20,844 nt of DNA from JANYJJ01 sp038241115 (GTDB lineage Bacteria > Pseudomonadota > Gammaproteobacteria > Burkholderiales > Burkholderiaceae_C): NCBI GenBank assembly GCA_038241115.1, contig JBBRGA010000056.1:1-20844 (forward strand), read 5' to 3'. Within the stretch, counting starts at the first letter, position 1, and the number at the start of each line of letters is the position of its first letter. Shown here one piece after another: positions 1 through 7,765 of the stretch. The translations under genes were made by a program, and so were the position numbers. A model generated the notes under the pieces. That model was given only the letters and a program-made list of their open reading frames with translations, was not told the origin of the DNA and searched no databases.

Positions 1-1
1 G

Positions 2-412
2 GCTTTGACGGTGGACGGCAAGGGGCGAATCGCCATGCCGTCGCGTCATCGCGAGCTCCTGAACGCGATGGGTGTGAGTCAGCTCACTGTCACTAAAAAT
101 CCTGAAGGCTGCCTGATGATCTTCCCGCGGCCTGCGTGGGAAGGTTTCCGCGACCGCGTGATGGCGCTGCCCATGGAGGCCAGCGGCTGGAAGCGGGTAT
201 TTTTAGGCAACGCCATGGACGTCGAAATTGACGGCACCTCGCGCATCCTGATCGCGCCTGAGCTGCGCGCCTCCGCCGGTCTGGAGCGCACCGTCATGTT
301 GCTCGGCATGGGCAGTTACTTTGAGTTGTGGGACGCCGAGCGCCACGCGGCGCACGAGGCGAGGGTGTTGCAGTCGGAAATGCCCGACTCGCTGAAAAAC
401 TTCAGCTTCTAA
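2..412 (+). CDS. mraZ: MraZ transcriptional regulator, 5' end cut by window
   Basis: MraZ is a small, ring-forming AbrB-like DNA-binding protein that heads the dcw cluster and represses its own operon by binding repeats upstream of mraZ. The two half-domains are visible: the first contains the DGKGR signature right at the window edge, the second contains DGTSRI about 75 residues later (the D-x-x-x-R motif of the SpoVT/AbrB fold). The frame is open to base 2, so a TTG at position 5 is not the real start. Family members usually begin with a short MFQGAS-like stretch, so about seven residues, the promoter and the MraZ binding sites lie outside the window. rsmH follows after 24 bp. Identification is secure; only the N-terminus is missing. 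Confidence 0.96.
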   Translation, partial: ALTVDGKGRIAMPSRHRELLNAMGVSQLTVTKNPEGCLMIFPRPAWEGFRDRVMALPMEASGWKRVFLGNAMDVEIDGTSRILIAPELRASAGLERTVMLLGMGSYFELWDAERHAAHEARVLQSEMPDSLKNFSF

Positions 413-436
413 GCGCGGCTCAGGCTGGACCACCCC

Positions 437-1438
437 ATGACCGCTTCGAGTGCCAGCCCTGCGAACCCGGCGAACCTTGCGCCGCCCGTCATGCCTGAGT
501 TTCATCACACCACCGTGCTTTTGGACGAGGCCGTGGATGCGCTCATCACCGATCCGAACGGCACCTACGTCGACGGCACTTATGGCCGCGGCGGGCACTC
601 GCGCTTGCTGTTGGAGCGCCTGAGCGCAGGTGGCCGCTTGCTTGCCATCGACCGCGATGCGCAGGCGGTGGCGGCGGCCAGCGAGGGCGACTCACGCATC
701 GACGATTCGCGCTTCTCGATTCATCACACCAGCTTTGCCCACATGGGTGCCATGCTGGCGGCTCAAGGCGTGCAGCAGGTCAGCGGTTTGTTGTTGGACC
801 TGGGCGTGTCGTCGCCGCAAATTGACAACCCCGAGCGCGGATTCAGCTTCCGTTTTGACGGTCCGCTGGACATGCGCATGGACACCAGCCGAGGCGAGAG
901 TGCCGCGGAATTTTTGGCCCGCGCCGATGAGCGCCAGATTGCGGAAGTGATAAAAAATTATGGCGAAGAACGGTTTGCTGTCCAGGTTGCAAAGGCGCTT
1001 GTTGCTCGGCGCGAAAGCGGGAACCCCGTTCGAACCACCACAGCGCTTTCCGAAGTCGTGGCTGGCGCCGTCAAAACCCGCGAGCCGGGCCAGAACCCTG
1101 CAACGCGGACATTTCAAGCGCTTCGGATTTTCGTCAACGCCGAGCTTGAGGAGCTCGAACAAGGCCTGAAGGCGGCGGTTGATTTGTTGCTGCCCGGCGG
1201 GCGGTTGGTGGTCATCAGCTTTCATTCGCTGGAAGACCGCATCGTCAAAACATTTATTGCGCGCGAAAGCAAGAGTGAGTTTGACCGGCGGGCTCCGTTC
1301 GCCGCGCCCAAGCCCACGCGCTTCGAGTCGCTGGGTCGGGTGAAGCCGGGTGAAACCGAGATACGCGCCAACCCGCGCTCGCGCTCGGCGGTGATGCGCG
1401 TGGCGCAGCGCTGCCCACCACCGGCAGTTGCCCTGTGA
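437..1438 (+). CDS. rsmH: 16S rRNA (cytosine-1402-N4)-methyltransferase RsmH
   Basis: RsmH (MraW) uses S-adenosylmethionine to methylate N4 of C1402 in the decoding centre of 16S rRNA. Visible family motifs are HTTVLLDEAVDAL (about residues 24-36), the SAM-binding GTYGRGGHS (47-55), DLGVSSPQID, RGFSFRFDGPLDMRMD, FHSLEDRIVK and the C-terminal NPRSRSAVMR. The length of 333 aa is slightly above the 313 aa of E. coli because of an Ala/Pro/Ser-rich N-terminal extension of about 18 residues. A second ATG at 491 sits exactly where the conserved part begins and could be the true start. Neither ATG has a clear Shine-Dalgarno sequence. The stop overlaps the GTG start of ftsL (GTGA), which suggests translational coupling. 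Confidence 0.97.
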   Translation: MTASSASPANPANLAPPVMPEFHHTTVLLDEAVDALITDPNGTYVDGTYGRGGHSRLLLERLSAGGRLLAIDRDAQAVAAASEGDSRIDDSRFSIHHTSFAHMGAMLAAQGVQQVSGLLLDLGVSSPQIDNPERGFSFRFDGPLDMRMDTSRGESAAEFLARADERQIAEVIKNYGEERFAVQVAKALVARRESGNPVRTTTALSEVVAGAVKTREPGQNPATRTFQALRIFVNAELEELEQGLKAAVDLLLPGGRLVVISFHSLEDRIVKTFIARESKSEFDRRAPFAAPKPTRFESLGRVKPGETEIRANPRSRSAVMRVAQRCPPPAVAL

Positions 1439-1836
1439 TCACGCGCCTGAACGTGCTGCTGCTCATGGTCTTGCTGGCCAGTTGCGTCTACCTCGTTCGT
1501 GTGTCTTACGACGCGCGCCGTTTGTTCGCCGAGATCGATCAAGCGCAAAACACGGAGGGTCGTTTGGACACCGAATTTGAGCGCCTGCAAACCGAACAGC
1601 GTTCTCAGGCCACGCCGCTGCTGGTTGAAAAAATCGCGCGCCAAAAACTCAATATGCGCACCGCAACGCCCGCAGTCACGCACTACGTGGTCTACGAACG
1701 CGCGGCGTCCAATGTCACTGCGGAGAGCGCTGTCGCTACCGTGCTCGCTCCGGCGTCCGCACCTGCTGCCGGTGTCGGTGTCGGTGCCAGTGCCAGTGCC
1801 AGTGCCAGTGCCAGTGCCTCCAAGGAGCTGAGATGA
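1435..1836 (+). CDS. ftsL: Cell division protein FtsL with hexamer-encoded tail
   Basis: FtsL is a bitopic division protein that forms a complex with FtsB and FtsQ and activates the FtsWI septal synthase. The 133-aa product has the expected plan: an extremely short cytoplasmic end, one membrane segment (about residues 5-23, rich in L/V), then a periplasmic region of coiled-coil character (residues about 30-70). The assignment rests on this plan and on the position between rsmH and ftsI, because FtsL is poorly conserved. It starts at a GTG overlapping the rsmH stop and ends in an ATGA overlap with ftsI. The odd part is the C-terminus: residues 113-128 are Gly-Val, Gly-Ala and Ser-Ala dipeptides encoded by eight hexanucleotide units, followed only by SKELR. 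Confidence 0.93.
   Translation: MITRLNVLLLMVLLASCVYLVRVSYDARRLFAEIDQAQNTEGRLDTEFERLQTEQRSQATPLLVEKIARQKLNMRTATPAVTHYVVYERAASNVTAESAVATVLAPASAPAAGVGVGASASASASASASKELR
1771..1818 (+). repeat. Hexanucleotide microsatellite in ftsL, eight units
   Basis: Eight consecutive 6-bp units of the form RGTGYC are present: two GGTGTC, one GGTGCC and five identical AGTGCC. They stay in the ftsL frame and encode alternating Gly/Ser and Val/Ala near the C-terminus. The identical codons in the last five units suggest recent expansion by slippage. Because the unit is two codons long, copy-number change would lengthen or shorten the tail without a frameshift. Confidence 0.95.
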
Positions 1837-3668
1837 AGGTCCTCAAGGGCCGGTCCAATTCGGCAGGCGCAGCGGCGTTGAGGCCCGCACGAAATTCCGC
1901 GCGAAATTCGGTTCACTCAACAGGCGCCAGCGTGCGCAGCCTGAACTACGCCAGCAGCCCTCTGTTGGCAGCGAAAACGCCGTCGTGGCGCTCCAAATTT
2001 TTGGTGGCGCTTGTAGGCTTGAGTTTTTGCGGTTTGCTGGGCCGCGCGGTGTATGTGCAAATCATCGACAGCGATTTCTTTTTGCGTCAAGGCGAGGCGC
2101 GTTATGCGCGCACGCTGGGTTTGCCCGCCAGCCGCGGCCGCATTGTTGATCGCAACGGTTTGATCATGGCGGCCAGCGTGCCTTCGCCTTCGATCTGGGT
2201 CAGCCCGAAAGATTTAGACACCAGCGTGGCCAAGCGCCAAGAGCTGGCGCGTCTGCTCGGTCTGACCGCCAAAGAGCTGGCATCGCGCCTGGAAGACAAC
2301 CCGAATTTCGTGTGGCTGCGCAGGCAAGTCGATGACCCCGTGGCCAAAGAAGTGATGGCTCTGAACATGCAGGGTGTGGGTCAGCTCAAAGAGTTCAAAC
2401 GCAAGTACCCCGAAGGCGAGGCGGCAGCGCATTTGGTGGGCTACACCAGCGTGGACGACGCGGCCAATGCCGGCATTGAAAAAGCGTTTCAGCAAGACTT
2501 GGTGGGACAAGCCGGCACGCGCCGCGTCATCAAGGACCGCATCGGCAGGGTTGTCGAAGACATCGGTGAGAGCGTGGCTGCCGTCGACGGTCAGGAAGTG
2601 ACGCTGTCGATTGACTCCAAAGCCCAATTCTTTGCCTACCAGCGCATCCGCGACGCCGTGGCCGAACACAAAGCCAAGGCCGGCAGCGTGGTGGTGCTGG
2701 ACGTGAAAACCGGCGAGGTGCTGGCCTTGGCCAACTACCCCAGCTTCTCGCCCAGCAATCGCAAGAACCTCACTGGTGAACAAGCCCGCAACCGCGCGCT
2801 CACCGACACCTTCGAGCCGGGCTCGACCATCAAGCCCTTCATTGCAGCACTGGCGATGGAGTCGGGCCGCGTCACGCCCAGCACCGTGATCCAGACCGCG
2901 CCAGGACGCTTGGTGATCGGTGGGGCCACGATCAGCGACGCCCATCCGCACGGCCCGCTCACGGTGGCCGAAATCGTGCAGAAGTCGAGCAACGTTGGCA
3001 CGGTGAAGATGGCCATGCAAATGCAGCCCCGCGAGATGCACGAATTGTTCGCACAGTTGGGCTTCGGGCAAAAGCCGCAAATCAATTTCCCCGGTGCGGT
3101 GTCGGGCCGCTTGCGTCCCTTCAAAACCTGGCGGCCGATAGAGCAGGCCACGATGAGTTACGGCTACGGACTGTCGGCCAGTCTGTTTCAAATTGCGCGG
3201 GCCTACACGGTGTTTGCGCACGACGGCGAACTGTTGCCCAGCTCGCTCACCAAGCTCGATGCGGCACCGGCGGGCATGCGCGTGATGTCGCCTCAAACTG
3301 CCAGAGATGTGCTGGAAATGCTTCACATGGTGACCCTGCAAGGTGGCACCGCCCCCAAAGCGCAGGCCATGGGTTACTCAGTGGGCGGCAAAACCGGCAC
3401 CGCCTACAAACAAGAAGGCAAGGGCTACAACGACAAGAAATACCGCGCCTGGTTTGTCGGCATTGCGCCCATACACAACCCGCGCATCGTGGTGGCCGTG
3501 ATGGTGGACGAGCCGACCGCTGGCAAGTACTACGGCGGCGATGTGGCCGCGCCGGTGTTCAGCGAAGTGGTGCAGCAAACCCTGCGCACGTTGGGCGTGC
3601 AACCTGACCTGGACGTGCGCCAGCAAATCGTCACCCAAAAACTGCCCGCAGAAGTGGAGAGCTTCTGA
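1833..3668 (+). CDS. ftsI: Septal peptidoglycan transpeptidase FtsI (PBP3)
   Basis: FtsI is the class B penicillin-binding protein that cross-links septal peptidoglycan together with FtsW. The 611-aa product has a basic cytoplasmic tail, one membrane anchor (about residues 56-75), an N-terminal non-catalytic domain starting near the conserved RGRIVDRNG, and a transpeptidase domain with all three active-site motifs: STIK with nucleophile Ser331 and Lys334, SSN at 385-387 and KTGT at 520-523. It is slightly longer than E. coli FtsI (588 aa), mainly because of the tail before the membrane helix, which contains a small ARNS-ARNS duplication. The ATG overlaps the ftsL stop (ATGA) and the TGA shares one base with the ATG of murE. 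Identification is secure. Confidence 0.98.
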   Translation: MKVLKGRSNSAGAAALRPARNSARNSVHSTGASVRSLNYASSPLLAAKTPSWRSKFLVALVGLSFCGLLGRAVYVQIIDSDFFLRQGEARYARTLGLPASRGRIVDRNGLIMAASVPSPSIWVSPKDLDTSVAKRQELARLLGLTAKELASRLEDNPNFVWLRRQVDDPVAKEVMALNMQGVGQLKEFKRKYPEGEAAAHLVGYTSVDDAANAGIEKAFQQDLVGQAGTRRVIKDRIGRVVEDIGESVAAVDGQEVTLSIDSKAQFFAYQRIRDAVAEHKAKAGSVVVLDVKTGEVLALANYPSFSPSNRKNLTGEQARNRALTDTFEPGSTIKPFIAALAMESGRVTPSTVIQTAPGRLVIGGATISDAHPHGPLTVAEIVQKSSNVGTVKMAMQMQPREMHELFAQLGFGQKPQINFPGAVSGRLRPFKTWRPIEQATMSYGYGLSASLFQIARAYTVFAHDGELLPSSLTKLDAAPAGMRVMSPQTARDVLEMLHMVTLQGGTAPKAQAMGYSVGGKTGTAYKQEGKGYNDKKYRAWFVGIAPIHNPRIVVAVMVDEPTAGKYYGGDVAAPVFSEVVQQTLRTLGVQPDLDVRQQIVTQKLPAEVESF

Positions 3669-5197
3669 TGGCCCTGATCACGTTGCAGGGCACCGCGGCC
3701 GCGCTCGACTGGTTGCTTCTGCGCGGCGTGCAAGGCTTGGCCGCCGACAGCCGCAAGGTTCAGACGGGCGATGCCTTCATCGCCTGGCCGGGTCACGCAC
3801 ACGACGCGCGGGCGCATGTGGGCGATGCATTGCAGGCGGGCGCCGCGGCCTGCTTGGTAGAGGCTGACGGCGCCGACGCCTTCGCGTTTGATGCGTCCAC
3901 AGTGGCTGCCGTACAAGGCCTGAAGGCCGCCACCGGCGAGGTGGCCAGCGCGTACTTCAAGCACCCGAGCCAGCGGCTGAAAGTGGTGGCGGTGACAGGC
4001 ACCAACGGCAAAACTTCATGCGCCTGGTGGACCGCACAGGCGCTCACGGCCTTGGGTCAGCGCTGCGGTGTGGTGGGCACTTTGGGTGTGGGCCAACCGC
4101 CAGCGCATGGGGCTGCGGCCGATCAGCCGTCGCAAATTGAATTCAACGGCCTGACCACCCCCGACCCCATCACCTTGCAGCGCGCCTTCAAACGCTTTGC
4201 CGACGACGGCTTTGCCGCCTGCGCGCTCGAGGCGTCGTCGCACGGTCTTGAAGAACACCGCTTGAACGGCACGCGCATCAACGTGGCGCTGTTCACCAAC
4301 CTGACCCAAGATCACCTTGACTATCACGGCAGCATGCAAGCCTACGGCGCGGCCAAAGCCAAGCTGTTTGCATGGCCCGGTTTGCAGGCCGCGGTGTTGA
4401 ATCTGGACGATGCATTCGGCGCACGCCTGGCGCAAGCGCTTCAGGCCAAGTCGCTTCCGGTGTGGACCTATTCCACCCGCGGTGCCGCCTTGTTGCGCGC
4501 TGCCAATGTGACCTACCGTGAGGGTGGCCTTTGCTTTGACGTGACGGAAGCGGGTGCGCGCGCAGCTGAACACACCCACGTGCGCACGGGCTTGATCGGC
4601 GACTACAACGTGTCCAATGTGTTGGCCGTGATCGGTGGGCTGCGCGCGCTGGGAGTCCCCTTGGCGGATGCCGCAGCGGTGTGCGCGCAGCTCACGCCGG
4701 TGCCAGGTCGCATGCAGCGCGTGGTCAGCCTCAGCACTTCACCCGAGCTGGTGGTGGACTACGCGCACACACCTGACGCGCTGGAAAAATCGTTGCTCGC
4801 GTTGCAGCCGTTGGCCAGCGCCAGAGGCGGTGCGCTGTGGTGTGTTTTTGGTTGCGGTGGCAACCGCGATGCCACCAAGCGGCCCTTGATGGGCGCCTTG
4901 GCCCAGCGCTTGGCGCAGCGTGTGGTGATCACCACCGACAACCCGCGCTTTGAGCCATCGGCCTTCATCAACTTGCAAATCGTGGCGGGTTTGAACGGCA
5001 ACCAGCTGGGCGTGAAGGTGATCGAGAACCGCCGCAGCGCCATTCAAACCGCGGTGCGTGAGGCCGCTGCTGCGGATGTGATCCTGATCGCGGGCAAAGG
5101 CCACGAAGAGTATCAAGACATCAAGGGCGTGAAGCATCCGTTCTCGGACGTCAATGAAGCGCTGGCGGCATTGCGAATTCGCGAGGCCGCACGGTGA
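3668..5197 (+). CDS. murE: UDP-MurNAc-tripeptide synthetase MurE (meso-DAP adding)
   Basis: MurE is the cytoplasmic ATP-dependent ligase that adds the third stem-peptide residue to UDP-MurNAc-L-Ala-D-Glu. The 509-aa protein shows the Mur ligase plan: an N-terminal UDP-binding domain (with ADSRKVQ), the central ATPase P-loop GTNGKT (residues 111-116, Lys115), the HDLD-like TQDHLDYHG region followed by AYGAAKAKLF that carries the lysine expected to be carbamylated, and a C-terminal domain. The DNPR motif at 424-427 is the known signature for meso-diaminopimelate rather than lysine, as expected for a Gram-negative. It overlaps murF by four bases (GTGA). Length is close to E. coli MurE (495 aa). 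Confidence 0.98.
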   Translation: MALITLQGTAAALDWLLLRGVQGLAADSRKVQTGDAFIAWPGHAHDARAHVGDALQAGAAACLVEADGADAFAFDASTVAAVQGLKAATGEVASAYFKHPSQRLKVVAVTGTNGKTSCAWWTAQALTALGQRCGVVGTLGVGQPPAHGAAADQPSQIEFNGLTTPDPITLQRAFKRFADDGFAACALEASSHGLEEHRLNGTRINVALFTNLTQDHLDYHGSMQAYGAAKAKLFAWPGLQAAVLNLDDAFGARLAQALQAKSLPVWTYSTRGAALLRAANVTYREGGLCFDVTEAGARAAEHTHVRTGLIGDYNVSNVLAVIGGLRALGVPLADAAAVCAQLTPVPGRMQRVVSLSTSPELVVDYAHTPDALEKSLLALQPLASARGGALWCVFGCGGNRDATKRPLMGALAQRLAQRVVITTDNPRFEPSAFINLQIVAGLNGNQLGVKVIENRRSAIQTAVREAAAADVILIAGKGHEEYQDIKGVKHPFSDVNEALAALRIREAAR

Positions 5198-6597
5198 ACA
5201 TTCCTGTGACTGCTGTGCCCATGATGACCTTGGCTCAAGCCCACGCCATGCTGCCCCGGTCGCTGCTGGTGGGCGAGCCGCTGACGCCCTTTTGCCGCGT
5301 GCACAGTGACACCCGCAGCCTGCAGGCGGGCGATCTTTTTGTGGCTTTGAAAGGTGAGCGTTTCGATGCGCACGACTTCCTGCCTCAGGCCCGCGCAGCA
5401 GGTGCAGTCGCCGCCTTGGCAGAGTGCGGTTTGGCGGAAGCCGGCCTCAGCGGCTTGCAGGTCGCCAACTCGCTGCTGGCTTTGGGTCAGCTCGCCGCCG
5501 CTTGGCGCCAACGCTTCGCACTGCCCCTGATTGCCGTGACGGGCAGCAACGGCAAAACCACTGTCACGCAAATGATCGCGTCGATCTTGCAGGCCTGGCA
5601 GGGCGCAGGAGCCTTCGCCACCCAGGGCAATTTCAACAACGACATTGGCGTGCCGCTCACGCTGCTGCGTTTGCGCCAAGACAGTTCACAGCACCACCGC
5701 GCAGGCGTGGTGGAGTTGGGCATGAACCACCCGGGCGAGATTGCCGGCCTCGCGCGCATGACTGCGCCCAGCGTGGCGCTCATCAACAACGCGCAGCGTG
5801 AGCACCTGGAATTCATGACCAGCGTGGAAGCGGTGGCCCGAGAAAACGGGTCGGTGATTGACGCCCTGGGCGCATCCGGTGTGGCGGTGTTTCCGGCCGA
5901 CGACGCGTTTGCCGCCTTGTGGACACAGATGGCCGGCGCGCGCCGCGTGTTGACGTTTGCGTTGCAATCGCCTGCTGACGTCACCGCCGACGCGACCTGG
6001 GCGGTTGACCATTGGGACGTGAGTCTGCACACGCCGCTGGGCACCATTGGCTTGCGCTTGCATGTGGCCGGTTTGCACAACGTCAAGAACGCTGCTGCTG
6101 CCGCCGCGTGTGCTGTGGCGGCGGGCTGCCCGCTGAGCGCCATTGCACAGGGCCTGCAATCGTTTCAGGCGGTCAAGGGCCGCTCGCAGTGGAAGGCCTT
6201 GAGCCGCCGCGGCCACGCAGTCAGCCTCATCGACGACAGCTATAACGCCAACCCCGATTCGGTGCGCGCCGCCATCGACGTGCTGGCTGCTTTGCCCGCA
6301 CCACGCTGGCTGGTGCTGGGCGACATGGGCGAAGTCGGTGACCAAGGCCCGGCCTTTCACGCTGAGATTGGTGCGTATGCCAAGGCGCACGGTATCGACG
6401 AGTTGTGGTGCGTGGGCGATTTGTGCGTGCACGCGGCCTCGGCGTTTGCCGGCGCTAAACACTTCGCCAGCGTGGAGCACATGCTGGGCGCGCAGGAGCC
6501 CGAATTCAACGCGGTTTTGGTCAAAGGCTCGCGCTTCATGAAGATGGAACGCATGGTCGCTCGGCTGCTGGAAAACGAGGCCACCCATGCTGCTTAG
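5194..6597 (+). CDS. murF: UDP-MurNAc-tripeptide:D-Ala-D-Ala ligase MurF
   Basis: MurF ligates the D-Ala-D-Ala dipeptide made by Ddl to UDP-MurNAc-tripeptide, completing the cytoplasmic pentapeptide precursor. The 467-aa protein has the Mur ligase plan with SDTRSLQAGDLFVAL near the N-terminus, the P-loop TGSNGKT (Lys121), ELGMNHPGEI and NAQREHLEF in the central domain, and DDSYNANPDS in the C-terminal part; all are MurF-specific. The GTG at 5194 overlaps the murE stop. An ATG pair at 5221 is an alternative start that would remove nine poorly conserved residues, and I cannot choose between them from a ribosome site. The end overlaps mraY by 11 bp. Confidence 0.97.
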   Translation: MNIPVTAVPMMTLAQAHAMLPRSLLVGEPLTPFCRVHSDTRSLQAGDLFVALKGERFDAHDFLPQARAAGAVAALAECGLAEAGLSGLQVANSLLALGQLAAAWRQRFALPLIAVTGSNGKTTVTQMIASILQAWQGAGAFATQGNFNNDIGVPLTLLRLRQDSSQHHRAGVVELGMNHPGEIAGLARMTAPSVALINNAQREHLEFMTSVEAVARENGSVIDALGASGVAVFPADDAFAALWTQMAGARRVLTFALQSPADVTADATWAVDHWDVSLHTPLGTIGLRLHVAGLHNVKNAAAAAACAVAAGCPLSAIAQGLQSFQAVKGRSQWKALSRRGHAVSLIDDSYNANPDSVRAAIDVLAALPAPRWLVLGDMGEVGDQGPAFHAEIGAYAKAHGIDELWCVGDLCVHAASAFAGAKHFASVEHMLGAQEPEFNAVLVKGSRFMKMERMVARLLENEATHAA

Positions 6598-7765
6598 CCT
6601 GGCCCAGTGGCTGCAAACGCTCAGCCCTGAATTGGGCTTCTTTCGCGTGTTTCAGTACCTCACACTGCGCGCCGTTTTAGCCGCCATGACGGCGCTGCTG
6701 ATCGGCCTGAGCTTTGGCCCGATGGTCATACGCCGTCTTACCGCCCTGAAGATCGGCCAGCCCATCCGCGACTACGGCGTGCAAACGCATTTGGTCAAAG
6801 CCGGCACGCCCACCATGGGCGGCGTGCTCATCTTGCTGAGCATCGGCATCAGCACCTTGCTGTGGTTCGACTGGAGCAACCGCTTTGTCTGGATCGTGAT
6901 GGTGGTGACCTTGGGTTTCGGGGCCATCGGCTGGGTCGATGACTGGCGCAAGGTGGTGGACAAAAACCCCGAAGGCATGCGCTCGCGCGAGAAGTTTTTT
7001 TGGCAAAGCGTGATCGGTCTGATTGCCGCGCTGTACCTCGCTTTCAGCGTCAGTGAAACCTCCAACATGCGGGTGCTGGAACTGTTCTTGCGCTGGATTC
7101 AAAGCGGTTTCTCAAACGACCTGCCGCCCAAGGCAGACCTGATGTTGCCCTTCTTCAAAACCATCAGCTACCCGCTGGGTGTGTTCGGGTTTTTGGTGCT
7201 CACCTGGTTTGTGATCGTGGGCACCAGCAATGCGGTGAACCTGACCGACGGCCTTGACGGCTTGGCCATCATGCCGGTGGTGATGGTGGGCTCGGCGCTG
7301 GGCATATTTGCTTACGTGACGGGCAGCTCGGTGTTCTCTAAGTACCTGCTCATTCCCTACATTCCGGGCACCGGTGAGCTGCTTGTTTTTTGCGCCGCCA
7401 TGGCCGGTGCGGGACTCGCGTTTTTGTGGTTCAACGCACACCCTGCGCAAGTCTTCATGGGCGACGTCGGCGCGTTGTCGTTGGGCGGCGCTTTGGGCAC
7501 CATTGCCGTCATCACCCGACAAGAAATTGTGCTGGGCATCATGGGCGGCATCTTCATGGCCGAGGCCGCCTCGGTGATGCTGCAGGTGGCCTGGTTCAAG
7601 TACACGCGCATGCGTTTCGGTGAGGGCCGCCGCTTGTTCAAGATGGCGCCGCTGCACCACCACTTCGAGAAGTCGGGTTGGAAAGAAACGCAGGTGGTCG
7701 TGCGCTTCTGGATCATCACCATGCTGCTGTGCCTGGTCGGCCTGGCGAGTTTGAAGTTGCGCTGA
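6587..7765 (+). CDS. mraY: Phospho-MurNAc-pentapeptide transferase MraY
   Basis: MraY is the polytopic enzyme that transfers phospho-MurNAc-pentapeptide from UDP to undecaprenyl phosphate, forming lipid I. At 392 aa with about ten hydrophobic segments it matches the betaproteobacterial size (E. coli has 360). Catalytic signatures are intact: the aspartate pair D118-D119 in VDDWRK, NLTDGLDGLA starting at Asn218, the MGDVGALSLGG loop, and the PLHHHFE triplet His357-His359. The ATG lies inside the last codons of murF, an 11-bp overlap, and the TGA directly abuts the ATG of murD, so translation is probably coupled on both sides. Confidence 0.98.
   Translation: MLLSLAQWLQTLSPELGFFRVFQYLTLRAVLAAMTALLIGLSFGPMVIRRLTALKIGQPIRDYGVQTHLVKAGTPTMGGVLILLSIGISTLLWFDWSNRFVWIVMVVTLGFGAIGWVDDWRKVVDKNPEGMRSREKFFWQSVIGLIAALYLAFSVSETSNMRVLELFLRWIQSGFSNDLPPKADLMLPFFKTISYPLGVFGFLVLTWFVIVGTSNAVNLTDGLDGLAIMPVVMVGSALGIFAYVTGSSVFSKYLLIPYIPGTGELLVFCAAMAGAGLAFLWFNAHPAQVFMGDVGALSLGGALGTIAVITRQEIVLGIMGGIFMAEAASVMLQVAWFKYTRMRFGEGRRLFKMAPLHHHFEKSGWKETQVVVRFWIITMLLCLVGLASLKLR

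Noticed and set aside
5..7. TTG as the mraZ start
   Set aside because: The frame continues to the window edge, and the family has a short conserved N-terminus before DGKGR, so the gene is simply truncated by the window.
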